The notes below the pieces were generated by a model, which made no database searches, was not told the origin of the DNA, and saw only the letters and a program-made list of their open reading frames with translations. From Pseudarcicella hirudinis (lineage in GTDB: Bacteria > Bacteroidota > Bacteroidia > Cytophagales > Spirosomataceae), in the NCBI RefSeq assembly GCF_900115665.1, contig NZ_FOXH01000014.1, positions 110,637 to 174,636 of the forward strand: a DNA stretch of 64,000 nt, in the 5' to 3' direction. The translations under genes and the position numbers were made by a program. Position 1 is the first letter of the stretch, and each line of letters opens with the position of its first letter. Positions 1 through 8,879 of the stretch are shown here, in pieces.

Positions 1-395
1 GTAGTCTGGTAAATCATAACAGACAATTCAGCGACGAACAAATTAAAGAGCTGATCAGTCGTGGTGCGGTGATAGGCGGAGCACTGGATGCCTGGATGAT
101 GGTGCCTGGCTGGGTAAGAGGAAAGTCAACTCCCGAATCTATGAATTGCAACCTGGAAGTGATGATTGATCACCTCGACCATATCTGTCAGCTTGCCGGA
201 AATGCCCTGCATATCGGGATCGGTTCTGACCTGGATGGTGCTTTTGGAAAAGAGCAAAGCCCTTATGACCTTGAAACCATTGCTGATTTAGGTAAAATTC
301 CGGATATGCTCAGCAAAAGAGGATATTCCCAAACAGATATTGAAAATGTAATGCACGGGAACTGGTTACGATTCTTAAGAAAAGCCTGGAAATAA
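1..395 (+). CDS. Membrane dipeptidase (peptidase M19), C-terminal part
   Basis: The 5' end of this gene lies outside the window; the reading frame is open from base 3, upstream of a GTG at 69 that should not be taken as the start. The visible 130 or so residues contain NHNRQFSDEQIKELISRGAV and HIGIGSDLDGAFG, both typical of the renal dipeptidase/M19 family: the first follows the zinc-binding His region of the TIM barrel, and the second carries the Asp of the GSDLDG loop. M19 enzymes are zinc (often binuclear) hydrolases that cleave dipeptides. Whether this one is exported cannot be seen because the N-terminus is missing. A good hairpin terminator follows at 431-460, so it is transcriptionally separate from the hexosaminidase downstream. 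Family assignment is firm; substrate is unknown. Confidence 0.88.
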   Translation, partial: SLVNHNRQFSDEQIKELISRGAVIGGALDAWMMVPGWVRGKSTPESMNCNLEVMIDHLDHICQLAGNALHIGIGSDLDGAFGKEQSPYDLETIADLGKIPDMLSKRGYSQTDIENVMHGNWLRFLRKAWK

Positions 396-430
396 TCTTG
401 TTTTCCACAGTTTAAGGGTATTTCAATGTT

Positions 431-460
431 ACAGGCTTCTCAACAGGAAGCCTGTTTTTT
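431..460 (+). terminator. Intrinsic terminator after the M19 dipeptidase
   Basis: Perfect 9-bp stem ACAGGCTTC / GAAGCCTGT (431-439 and 447-455) with a 7-nt loop, followed by a T-run to 460. Confidence 0.85.
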
Positions 461-480
461 ACCATCAATTTTATTAAAAT

Positions 481-2775
481 ATGTACAAAAAGCGCTTTTT
501 AATAATATGTTTTGTTATGCTGGCTTACGGAACATTTGCCCAGCATTCCCAAAACACTGTTTTTCCGATTATTCCCAGGCCAGCTTCTCTCGTACCATCG
601 GATGAACATTTTCAGCTTAATAAATCTACTGCCATTTTTGTTTCGCGGCAATCTCTTCAGCCTTCTGCTGATCTGTTAAAACAAGCCATCAGCCACCTCG
701 GGCATTTTGCTGTTCTTTCTTCTGAAAATAAAAAGGAAAATGTCATTTCTCTGGAAACTGATGCCACTGAAGTACCTGAAAAAGAAGGTTATTTTCTCAG
801 AATTTCCCAAAACAAAGTGGAGATAACCGGACATGATGAAGCCGGCGTTTTTTATGGCATTCAGTCACTGATTCAGCTTTTGTATCTTAATCAAAGTTCT
901 TCTGCAGGCCTGCAATTACCAGGTTGTGCCGTAAAAGATTCACCAAGATTCAGCTACAGAGGCCTGCATCTGGACGTCGGAAGAAACTTCTTTCCGGTTT
1001 CATTTATCAGAAAATACATTGATCTGCTTTCATTTTACAAGTTTAATACTTTCCACTGGCATCTGACAGAAGATCAGGGCTGGAGAATAGAAATTAAAAA
1101 ATATCCTGAACTTCAAAGCGTTTCCGCTTTCAGGGACGAAACAATTATCGGGCATAAAAAAGATTCTCCGCACCGTTTTGACGGTAAAAAGTACGGAGGC
1201 TTTTATACACAGCAGGAAGTTAAAGAAGTAGTAGAATATGCCCGCAGTAAATACGTGACAATTATTCCGGAAATCGAGATGCCGGGGCATGCAATGGCGG
1301 CACTGGCTGCTTATCCGAATCTGGGTTGTACGGGAGGTCCTTATAAAACGGCTACATTCTGGGGTGTTTTTGACGATGTTTTCTGCGCCGGAAATGACAG
1401 TACATTTCATTTTCTGGAAGATGTTTTATCAGAAGTTCTGGCACTTTTCCCTTCAAAATATATCCATATAGGTGGAGATGAATGTCCTAAAACACAATGG
1501 AAAATCTGTCCGAAATGCCAGAAGCGCATGAAAGATGAGCACCTGAAGGATGAACATGAATTGCAGAGCTATTTTATCCGCCGGATGGAAAAGTACCTGA
1601 ACAGTAAACAGCGTGAGATAATCGGCTGGGATGAAATTCTGGAAGGAGGACTGAGTCCGAAAGCTACAGTAATGAGCTGGCGGGGAGAAGAAGGAGGTAT
1701 TGCCGCAGCACAGCAAAAGCATGACGTGATTATGTCTCCTGAAAGCCACTTATATCTCGACTACTATCAATCACTTAATCCAAATGAACCCATAGCTGCC
1801 GGAGGTTTTACTCCTTTGAAAAAAGTCTATGATTATGACCCGGTACCCGGAGAACTGAAACCTGAAGAATATCAGTATATAAAGGGCATTCAGGCTAATA
1901 TATGGAGCGAGTATCTGTACAACCAGGCACAGGTTGAATACATGGTTTTCCCAAGAGCCATAGCTGTTTCAGAAACAGGCTGGTCGGCTAAAACGCATAA
2001 AAATTATGAAGATTTCCTAAAAAGACTTCGTCTTCATAAAATAATCCTTCGTGACAAAAAAGTGAATTTCTTTGATCGTTTTGAAGAACTGAATTTTTCT
2101 TTCACCACTCATAATGACGGAAAAGTTTCTGTTCATTTATCTTCAACGCTTCCTCAGGCAAACATCCGTTACACAACAAACGGGAAAAATCCGGGAATGA
2201 ATGATAAGGTATTCAAAAATGATTTTTTTGTAGAAAAATCTACGATTTTTAAGGCACAGCTGTTTGGTGGTACAAAGCCTTATGGAAAAGTATTTGAGCA
2301 ATCTTTCGATTTTCACAAGGCAATCGGGAAGAGTCTTACTTTGAAAAATAAACCAAAAGGCAATTTCAATCCCAAAGACCCTTTGGCTTTAGTAAACGGC
2401 ATTACCGGAAGTCTACGTTATAATGACGGGCAATGGTCCGGTTTCAGCGGAGAGAACTTCGAAGCGGTAATTGATTTAGGAATTGTTCAGAATATTCAGA
2501 AACTTGGGTTAAACATTCTCAAATACCATTGGCAAAGAATGTGGGAACCGAATGTACTGGTATTTTATCTTTCTGAAAATGGTAAGGATTATAAAGAAGT
2601 GTATCGCCAGAAGACATTTCCGGAAAATGCGGTTAACAAAGTACGCGCTTCTGTTCCTCTGACCAAAGCCCGGTTTATCAAAATTGAAGCTGAAAACAAA
2701 GGCATCATTCCTAAAGGAGAATACGGTGCAGGGAACAAAGCCTGGTTAATGATCGACGAAATTTATGTTAATTAA
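481..2775 (+). CDS. Beta-N-acetylhexosaminidase, GH20
   Basis: An exported 764-residue exo-acting glycosidase that removes terminal beta-linked GlcNAc/GalNAc from chitin fragments or glycans. A Sec signal peptide (about residues 1-20, ending TFAQ) is followed by the GH20b N-domain (about 28-150) and the catalytic TIM barrel (about 155-510). The diagnostic HIGGDE motif gives the Asp333-Glu334 pair: Glu is the acid/base, Asp orients the substrate N-acetyl group. After the barrel come a chitobiase-type C-terminal domain (about 545-615, with IRYTTNG) and a discoidin/F5-8C-like module (about 650-764) probably used for carbohydrate binding. This layout and length are usual for Bacteroidota GH20 enzymes. 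The ATG at 481 directly precedes the signal peptide. It is monocistronic, with hairpins on both sides. Linkage specificity cannot be told from sequence. Confidence 0.93.
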   Translation: MYKKRFLIICFVMLAYGTFAQHSQNTVFPIIPRPASLVPSDEHFQLNKSTAIFVSRQSLQPSADLLKQAISHLGHFAVLSSENKKENVISLETDATEVPEKEGYFLRISQNKVEITGHDEAGVFYGIQSLIQLLYLNQSSSAGLQLPGCAVKDSPRFSYRGLHLDVGRNFFPVSFIRKYIDLLSFYKFNTFHWHLTEDQGWRIEIKKYPELQSVSAFRDETIIGHKKDSPHRFDGKKYGGFYTQQEVKEVVEYARSKYVTIIPEIEMPGHAMAALAAYPNLGCTGGPYKTATFWGVFDDVFCAGNDSTFHFLEDVLSEVLALFPSKYIHIGGDECPKTQWKICPKCQKRMKDEHLKDEHELQSYFIRRMEKYLNSKQREIIGWDEILEGGLSPKATVMSWRGEEGGIAAAQQKHDVIMSPESHLYLDYYQSLNPNEPIAAGGFTPLKKVYDYDPVPGELKPEEYQYIKGIQANIWSEYLYNQAQVEYMVFPRAIAVSETGWSAKTHKNYEDFLKRLRLHKIILRDKKVNFFDRFEELNFSFTTHNDGKVSVHLSSTLPQANIRYTTNGKNPGMNDKVFKNDFFVEKSTIFKAQLFGGTKPYGKVFEQSFDFHKAIGKSLTLKNKPKGNFNPKDPLALVNGITGSLRYNDGQWSGFSGENFEAVIDLGIVQNIQKLGLNILKYHWQRMWEPNVLVFYLSENGKDYKEVYRQKTFPENAVNKVRASVPLTKARFIKIEAENKGIIPKGEYGAGNKAWLMIDEIYVN

Positions 2776-2784
2776 TACAAGCAG

Positions 2785-2815
2785 GAGACGCCCAAAAGGC
2801 GTCTCTTCAAATTTA
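2785..2815 (+). terminator. Hairpin terminator after GH20
   Basis: Perfect 8-bp GC-rich stem GAGACGCC / GGCGTCTC (2785-2792, 2798-2805). The T-tract behind it is weak and interrupted, so termination efficiency is less certain than at other sites. Confidence 0.6.
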
Positions 2816-2885
2816 TCTTAGAATACTCCCAAAACATTTAACAGTTAAGTAATCCCGCCTTAATCTCCATTTTTTCTTACTCATC

Positions 2886-2893
2886 TACATTTG
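2886..2893 (+). promoter_or_regulatory. Candidate Bacteroidota -7 element
   Basis: TACATTTG matches the Bacteroidota -7 consensus TAnnTTTG and ends 37 nt before the ATG of the Oar-like receptor. The paralogous receptor at 59581 has TAGATTTG at almost the same distance (36 nt). No convincing -33 TTG is visible, so this is a tentative call. Confidence 0.4.
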
Positions 2894-2929
2894 TCAGCGT
2901 TTAACTCAATTTAACCAACAACGCCAGAC

Positions 2930-5900
2930 ATGAAAAAGATATACTCTTTAAAACTCCTTCTCTTTTTATTTTCTTTCCTGGTCTTTCAGGTTCACCTTTT
3001 CGGGCAAACGAATGCCTCTGTCAGCGGATTTATCAAGTCTGCCTCTACCGGAGAAACACTTCCTGGAACTTCTGTTATTCTGAAGAATGAATCGACAGGT
3101 TTCACTGATGGTGCAGTAGCAAATGACTTAGGATATTATCAATTTAAAAACGTTGCTCTGGGTGGCCCTTACACCATTACAGTAAGCAGTGTAGGTTTTG
3201 GAACAGAAAAGCGCTCAGGTTATACCATCAGTATTGGTGAAGCGCTGAAAGTTGACTTCAAATTATCTGATAAAAACACAGAGCTTAATGAAGTTGTCAT
3301 CAGACCTCAGGATGATATTTTTGCAAAAGTTTCACCACTTGGAACTGCTAAAAAACTGGGAGTACAGGAATTAAAAGTATTACCTGTAAACAACCGTAGT
3401 TTCCAGGATTTAGCTAACCTTTCTCCACAATCAGGTGTTTCTCCTTCCAATAACCCCAATATTGGCCTGGGCGGAACGAGAGAAAGCTCAACGGGTGTAA
3501 CACTTGACGGAATGAATCAGCGTTTTATGATGAACGGTGGTTTGCTTCCGATCTTTACCGTTTCTATTGAAGCTGTAAAAGAATACGAAGTTTCAACAAA
3601 CAACTACGATGTATTGCAGGGCCGTCAGGGTGGTGGTTCTATCAACGTTATCACCAAAAACGGAACAAACACTTTAACAGGTTCGGCTTTCCTTTACAAC
3701 AGGAGCCAAAGCCTTACTTCAAGTCAGGATTATCTGGGTCGTCAAATCAAAGATTTTAACATCAACCAGTACGGTTTCTCATTAGGAGGGCCAATCATTA
3801 AGGATAAACTTCATTATTTTGTTGCATTTGACTCTGAAGACCGCAGCCAGCCAATCTCTGTTTTAAGTGTTACTGATCTGACTACTGAAAAAGCTGAAGG
3901 GATTTCAAGAGCTAATTTAGATCGCTTTTTAAACATTCTTACAGCAAAATACGGCTTGAAAGATAAGGATTCTCAAACAGGTCTTTTCTCTGTAAAACCA
4001 GCAAGCCGTACTTATTTCGGCCGTCTCGACTGGCAAATCAACAAATTTCATAAGTTGACATTAAGAACTAATTATTCAAGTCAGAACAGCGATTTTTCTG
4101 CGTATGCTTCTCCGGATAATGCAGCGGTTAAAGAATCTTACGGAAGTCATGAAATCTCTCTTTTTTCAACAACTTTAAGTTTAAGAAGTCAGTTGAGCAG
4201 TAAAGTGAATAACGAGTTAAAATTACAGTACCTGAAAGCTCAGAGGGATTTCATTCCTTACAGCAATTTACCAAGAGGTTTTGTAAACATCGCTTCCACG
4301 CTTTCGGATGGTACAAATGTGACAAAAACCTTTCAATTTGGCGGAAACCGTATTGCCCCTGAAAAACAAGGTGAACAGCAATTACAATTGGTTGAAAACT
4401 TATACCTGCAAACCGGAAAATTCAATTTCACTTTTGGAACGGATAACCTTATTACTTTTACCCATACACTTAATTCAAATGAACAAGGTGGTTTATTCCA
4501 ATTTGCCAGCTTAGATGATCTGGATAATCTGAAACCTGTTTCTTATACCCGTCTGGTACCTTTGAAACCGGAAAGCGGTTATTCTCCTTATCTGGATCAG
4601 ACAGCGTTCGACGTTTCAGCTTATGCACAAATGGAATACAGTATTAATCCTAAAATGAATCTACAGGCCGGATTACGCTGGGATGCTACCATTTTCAATT
4701 CAAAACCTGCCTATAATCCTTTGGTAGATAAAGTGCTGGGGAAAAGAACAGATGTTGTAGCGAGCGACTATACCAATATCCAGCCAAGAGTTCAGTTTAC
4801 TTACGATATTAAGGGAGACCAAAGCTCTGTTTTCCAGATCGGCGGGGGTTCGTATTCAGCAAATATCGTTCACTGGGCTCAGTTAAGTAATATTCTGCAA
4901 TCTGGTGTAAACCTTGCCAATGTGGTTTATCCTTCTAATGCAATCCCGAAACCGGATTATCCTGCATATCGTCAGGACATCAACAATGTACCGGGTGTTC
5001 CTGCCGGAGCAGCGCTGCCTCCAGCCTATGTAAACCTGATCGGTGATAATTTCAAAGCACCGCTTACTTACAAAGCCAATGCTTCTTTCAAGCAGTTTTT
5101 CAACAAAATGTACTTTGTTGGTGCCAATGTTTATTATGCGTACACCACAAATAACTATCGTTATGTAGATTTAAACCTTAGAGATCAGCCAAATTTCCGT
5201 CTGGACAATGAAGGAGGACGTGGTGTTTTTGCTCCGGTTGACAAAGTTCAGGTTGCCGCAGAAACGAATCCTAAGGTTGTTACTTATCCGATCAATTATG
5301 CTGACGTAACTGCTCATCCGGAATTAAGCCGCGTTTTAGCCCTTAACGGAGATGCTCATTTATGGCAGAAAGGCGTAACTTTTGAAGGTGGTGTAGTTTT
5401 ACCAAATAACGGATTAATCAGCGCTTCATTTACTATAAATAACTCAGAAGACGATAACTCTTACAATTGTTGTATTGCCAGAACAACTTACAGCAGTGGT
5501 AACATTGCTGATGACCCAAGAGCACTTGACGTAAACAGAGGTGGTGCCAATACTGATTTCCGCAATAAAATTGTTGTTTACGGTCTTAGCCCTCAATGGC
5601 ATGGATTCCGCTTCGGGTTTAAATATGTAGGAATTTCAGGTAACCCCTGGACTCCGGTTGTATTCGGAGACATTACAGGAGACGGTTCAAGTCTGACCAT
5701 TAACAACAACAAAAGAGCTTTCATCTTTGATCCGGCTACCATCAATGCTAATCCAAATGCGACGATCTATGAAAAACAGGTTGCTGCTGATTTAGTGAAA
5801 CTGATGAACAATGCTGACAATACTGCCAGTGATTATCTGAAAAGTCACTTAGGTCAGATGGCTAAGCGTAATGAAATCTACAATCCATTCTGGCATAATG

Positions 5901-6202
5901 TGGATATCAGCGTTTCTTATACAATCGACAACCGCATCTTTAAAAACATCGGTAAAAACAGATTGGTTTTACAGGCTCAGGTATTCAATTTTGCCAATTT
6001 ACTTGATAAAAATGCCGGAAAACAAATGGTCGTGTCTTCAGGAAACCAACAGTTATTAAAAGCAATGGGTCTCGATCCTTTCGCCCTGAAACAGGGACGC
6101 ACTATTTACGCATATCAGGTTAACCCTACTTTCGGACAATTAGTACCTAACAATGCCACAAGTACTTATCAAGTACAGTTAGGGGCGAGATATGAGTTTT
6201 AA
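2930..6202 (+). CDS. Oar-like TonB-dependent receptor with carboxypeptidase-regulatory domain
   Basis: A 1090-residue outer-membrane protein. A signal peptide (about 1-26, ending FGQ) is followed by a CarboxypepD_reg-like beta-sandwich (about 28-115), a plug domain (about 125-240, with VSTNNYDVLQGRQGGGS) and a long 22-strand-type barrel ending in the aromatic C-terminus GARYEF. The layout fits the Oar/OmpA-related TonB receptor class rather than SusC, since there is no SusD partner and no SUSC plug signature. It is clearly paralogous to the receptor at 56357-59581: both share the plug sequence, the phrase GGPxxKDKLHYFVAFD and an unusual Asn-Cys-Cys (here N846-C848) in a late extracellular segment. 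A glycerophosphodiester phosphodiesterase follows after a terminator, and the paralog also neighbours a phosphodiesterase. Substrate is unknown; a phosphoester-containing ligand is a reasonable guess only. Confidence 0.88.
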   Translation: MKKIYSLKLLLFLFSFLVFQVHLFGQTNASVSGFIKSASTGETLPGTSVILKNESTGFTDGAVANDLGYYQFKNVALGGPYTITVSSVGFGTEKRSGYTISIGEALKVDFKLSDKNTELNEVVIRPQDDIFAKVSPLGTAKKLGVQELKVLPVNNRSFQDLANLSPQSGVSPSNNPNIGLGGTRESSTGVTLDGMNQRFMMNGGLLPIFTVSIEAVKEYEVSTNNYDVLQGRQGGGSINVITKNGTNTLTGSAFLYNRSQSLTSSQDYLGRQIKDFNINQYGFSLGGPIIKDKLHYFVAFDSEDRSQPISVLSVTDLTTEKAEGISRANLDRFLNILTAKYGLKDKDSQTGLFSVKPASRTYFGRLDWQINKFHKLTLRTNYSSQNSDFSAYASPDNAAVKESYGSHEISLFSTTLSLRSQLSSKVNNELKLQYLKAQRDFIPYSNLPRGFVNIASTLSDGTNVTKTFQFGGNRIAPEKQGEQQLQLVENLYLQTGKFNFTFGTDNLITFTHTLNSNEQGGLFQFASLDDLDNLKPVSYTRLVPLKPESGYSPYLDQTAFDVSAYAQMEYSINPKMNLQAGLRWDATIFNSKPAYNPLVDKVLGKRTDVVASDYTNIQPRVQFTYDIKGDQSSVFQIGGGSYSANIVHWAQLSNILQSGVNLANVVYPSNAIPKPDYPAYRQDINNVPGVPAGAALPPAYVNLIGDNFKAPLTYKANASFKQFFNKMYFVGANVYYAYTTNNYRYVDLNLRDQPNFRLDNEGGRGVFAPVDKVQVAAETNPKVVTYPINYADVTAHPELSRVLALNGDAHLWQKGVTFEGGVVLPNNGLISASFTINNSEDDNSYNCCIARTTYSSGNIADDPRALDVNRGGANTDFRNKIVVYGLSPQWHGFRFGFKYVGISGNPWTPVVFGDITGDGSSLTINNNKRAFIFDPATINANPNATIYEKQVAADLVKLMNNADNTASDYLKSHLGQMAKRNEIYNPFWHNVDISVSYTIDNRIFKNIGKNRLVLQAQVFNFANLLDKNAGKQMVVSSGNQQLLKAMGLDPFALKQGRTIYAYQVNPTFGQLVPNNATSTYQVQLGARYEF

Positions 6203-6229
6203 AAAATCATAAAATAATTATACATTTAG

Positions 6230-6266
6230 AAAACAAAAGCTCTTTTGATAAGAGCTTTTGTTTTCT
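6230..6266 (+). terminator. Strong terminator between Oar-like receptor and GDPD
   Basis: Perfect 15-bp stem AAAACAAAAGCTCTT / AAGAGCTTTTGTTTT (6230-6244, 6250-6264) with a 5-nt loop. It ends only 16 bases before the GDPD start codon, so the two genes may be partly uncoupled or linked by read-through. Confidence 0.85.
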
Positions 6267-6281
6267 CCAACCATTCAAAAA

Positions 6282-7169
6282 ATGAAGAAAATCGCTCTTT
6301 TCACCCTTTTCTCTGCCATTGCCTTGACAACAACAGCACAAACCTTTGAAATAGAAGGTCATAGAGGAGCAAGAGGCCTCATGCCCGAAAACACCATTCC
6401 GGCCTTTAAAAAAGCACTTGATTTAGGGGTTTCTACGCTGGAACTGGATGTTTGTATCACGAAAGACAAGCAGGTTGTCGTGTCACATGAGCCTTACATG
6501 AACGCATTATATGTTAGTAAACCAGATGGCACTCCCGTAACGAAGGAGGAAGAAAAATCGCTGAATCTTTTTCAGATGACTGCTGACGAAATCAGAAAAT
6601 ATGACTCCGGGAAAAGAGGAAATACACAGTTTCCGCAACAACAGAAACAGGAAACTTTTAAACCTTTACTGAAAGATATGATTGCTGCCTGCGAAGCTTA
6701 TATCAAAGAAAAAGGATTAAAATCTGTGCATTATAACATAGAAATCAAGTCTGAAGAAAAGGAATATGGCATTTCACAGCCCAATACGGTTGAAGAATTT
6801 TCGGATTTAGTTTATCAGGAAATCATCAGACAACTACCTGCCAACCGGGTTATTTTACAAAGCTTCGATTTTAATGTATTGAAGCACTGGAAAAAACAAA
6901 TGGACGCAGGGAAATATAAGAAGATTGTTTTATCAGCTTTAATTGTTTCAAAGTCTCCAGCAAATACGTTCAAAGACCTTGGTTTTCTGCCTGATGTTTA
7001 CAGCTCTTATTTTAAAAACCTCACAAAAGAACAAGTTGACGCCTGTCATGAAAAATCAGTAAAGGTTATTCCCTGGACTGTCAATGAAATTGAGGAAATG
7101 AAACAAATCAAAGCGCTCGGAGCGGATGGACTTATTACTGATTATCCGGATAGAGCAAAAGGCATTTAA
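6282..7169 (+). CDS. Glycerophosphodiester phosphodiesterase (GDPD)
   Basis: Hydrolyses glycerophosphodiesters (deacylated phospholipids) to sn-glycerol-3-phosphate and an alcohol. From the ATG at 6282 the protein has 295 residues with a clean Sec signal peptide (MKKIALFTLFSAIALTTTAQ); an upstream in-frame TTG at 6258 lies inside the terminator stem and is rejected as start. GDPD signatures are GHRGARG (catalytic His27, Arg28), PENT (35-38), the metal-binding ELDVCIT (Glu54, Asp56) and the second His in SHEP (His69). Length and motifs match periplasmic GlpQ/UgpQ-type enzymes, with a TIM barrel ending in LGADGLITDYPDRA. Its neighbour is an Oar-like TonB receptor, which suggests uptake or processing of extracellular phosphodiesters. 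Family assignment is firm; exact substrate is not. Confidence 0.92.
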   Translation: MKKIALFTLFSAIALTTTAQTFEIEGHRGARGLMPENTIPAFKKALDLGVSTLELDVCITKDKQVVVSHEPYMNALYVSKPDGTPVTKEEEKSLNLFQMTADEIRKYDSGKRGNTQFPQQQKQETFKPLLKDMIAACEAYIKEKGLKSVHYNIEIKSEEKEYGISQPNTVEEFSDLVYQEIIRQLPANRVILQSFDFNVLKHWKKQMDAGKYKKIVLSALIVSKSPANTFKDLGFLPDVYSSYFKNLTKEQVDACHEKSVKVIPWTVNEIEEMKQIKALGADGLITDYPDRAKGI

Positions 7170-7190
7170 AGTCTTGCAACAAAACATAGA

Positions 7191-7230
7191 AATAAGTCTC
7201 TCTGAACATGTTCGGAGGGACTTATTGTTT
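7191..7230. terminator. Bidirectional terminator between convergent GDPD and PBP4 genes
   Basis: Long stem with AATAAGTC at 7191 and GACTTATT ending at 7226, closed around a GAACATGTTC palindrome with two mismatches. T-rich sequence follows on the plus side and A-rich sequence precedes it, so it can serve both converging genes. Confidence 0.75.
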
Positions 7231-7242
7231 TATTTACTTATT

Positions 7243-8544
7243 CTAATATTTTTCATGAACCTCTGTTAAAAACCTGATTACCTCTTTTCGTACTTCAGAA
7301 ATGGATTTCATGAAATTGTTATTCATCATACTGAAAGCAAAAGTCTTTCCCGACCTGGTTATCAAAAAACCACTTAGATTATAATTATTGCTAAACGACC
7401 CTGATTTGGCAAAAATGAAAGGTTTTCCACCGTTTTCACCCACATTTTTCAGGGTTCCTGAAACTCCGGCTGCCGGCAAAAGATCATATAATCTTTCTTC
7501 AGGCACGATTTCATGTATTTTTTCCAGAATTTTCACAAAATCTCTCGGTGTAAACAAGTTATACCTCGAAAGCCCGGAGCCGTCCACCCAGCGGGGAGCA
7601 TCAGGAAGATCGGATAAAAGAGTCTTTTTCAATACGGTAATCATTTCTGAAGAATTAAGCGCTTTCCCCTGCGCGTTAGCAGCTAACAGAATAAGATGTT
7701 CTGCAATAAAATTATCACTGAGGTGCAGCATTCTTTTGTAAAGGCTGTCTGCTCTTAAGCTGTAAACCGTTTTCGCCTGATTATCTAAAGTATAATTGAT
7801 CAGACTTACCTCTTTTCTGAGTGTATCCTTTAACAAAGCGGTTGTCAGATCAGAAGAAGTTTTAAAAGGAACATCCTGCACAAATCCTGCTTTTGCGGGA
7901 GTATTCGGAAAGCTGAATAAGTTAGATCCAACATCTCTTTTTACTTCAAAGTCCTTCCCATGACTCCAGCTATAGGTTTTATCCTTAAAAAATCCCGGTT
8001 CAATCAGTAGGTTTTTGTCAGGTTTTCCGGAAAAACGAACAATATTGCTATAAAGCGGCAAAGGAGAAATCTCGGTGGAATAATAATCATTATAATCATC
8101 CCAGGCCCAGCCTTCTCCGAAAGAACTTCCGGTAAAACTATCCTCTGTATAAAACAGTTTCTCTTGTCTGGACTTCAGAAAATCATAAACCTTCGTGTTC
8201 TTCAGATCCGGGTGCAATCCCGCAGGATCTCCTGTTCCACAAAAGATCAGCGAATCATTCTTAACAACATATCGCAAAGCCGGAATAGAATCCGGAAGGG
8301 TTTTTAATGCAATATAGAAAGTAACAAGTTTGGCATTGGAGGCCGGCATAAAATACCTTTCAGCATTGTATTCGAGTACATTTTTCTTTTCAGCAATATC
8401 ATAAAGCATTACACCTGTATGATTCTGCGAAAACACTTTATCGGATTGTAAGGCTTTTACTAATTTCCGTTGCGTGCTGCAAGAAAACTGAAGGCCAACT
8501 ATGGCAAAAACCAGTAATAATTTCAAAAATTTCCTGAAGTTCAT
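7243..8544 (-). CDS. dacB: D-alanyl-D-alanine carboxypeptidase/endopeptidase, PBP4 type (peptidase S13)
   Basis: A 433-residue lipoprotein (signal ending LQFSC, lipidated Cys22) that trims or hydrolyses cross-links in peptidoglycan from the periplasmic side of a membrane. All three penicillin-binding motifs are present in order and spacing for class C PBPs: SxxK as Ser69-Asn-Ala-Lys72 (PASNAK), SxN as Ser276-Asp-Asn278 (LSDN) and KTG as Lys380-Ser-Gly382 (FAKSGS). The insertion between motifs one and two fits S13 proteins, and DGSGLSR upstream of motif three is another S13 signature. It stands alone, convergent with GDPD and divergent from the GH13 gene. Family is firm; the relative carboxypeptidase and endopeptidase activities cannot be told. 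The symbol follows the E. coli homologue. Confidence 0.9.
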   Translation of the reverse strand: MNFRKFLKLLLVFAIVGLQFSCSTQRKLVKALQSDKVFSQNHTGVMLYDIAEKKNVLEYNAERYFMPASNAKLVTFYIALKTLPDSIPALRYVVKNDSLIFCGTGDPAGLHPDLKNTKVYDFLKSRQEKLFYTEDSFTGSSFGEGWAWDDYNDYYSTEISPLPLYSNIVRFSGKPDKNLLIEPGFFKDKTYSWSHGKDFEVKRDVGSNLFSFPNTPAKAGFVQDVPFKTSSDLTTALLKDTLRKEVSLINYTLDNQAKTVYSLRADSLYKRMLHLSDNFIAEHLILLAANAQGKALNSSEMITVLKKTLLSDLPDAPRWVDGSGLSRYNLFTPRDFVKILEKIHEIVPEERLYDLLPAAGVSGTLKNVGENGGKPFIFAKSGSFSNNYNLSGFLITRSGKTFAFSMMNNNFMKSISEVRKEVIRFLTEVHEKY

Positions 8545-8879
8545 TTAAAAGATGAAGTTATGAGTTATTCCAGATTCCACTAATTTAAATAAACCCTTCC
8601 GAATACCTGTTCTTTTTTATTTTCATCCTGAAAAAAACATATTTAAATCGGGAAAATCCATTCCGGAAAGTATATAATCCGGGGAAAAACTTCCTCAGAC
8701 TTCTGATAAACTATTGCTCAACCTGCATGATCTGACTCTGGAGATTCACTCAAAATAAAAATCGCAATCAATTGATTTACAGAATCATACCCACAAACAC
8801 TTTGATTTTTTGTAAAGGTATTAAACAGAGGCACGGGTTTTTATAAACTATATAGTAAACCAATTTTAATTGACTGATT
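8545..8879. other. 335-bp divergent promoter region, no gene
   Basis: AT-rich spacer between the divergent PBP4 and GH13 genes. No ORF of note. A TTTG at 8801 lies upstream of the GH13 gene but no TAnnTTTG element follows at the expected spacing. An AGGCACG at 8829 superficially recalls a sigma-54 -24 element, but the required GC at -12 is absent. Confidence 0.6.

Noticed and set aside
69..71. GTG as start of the first gene
   Set aside because: The frame is open to the window edge and upstream residues match the M19 family, so the gene is simply cut.
8821..8850. Sigma-54 -24/-12 promoter upstream of the GH13 gene (GGCACG)
   Set aside because: The GC of the -12 element is absent at the needed spacing. 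No convincing GG-N10-GC site was found in any intergenic region.
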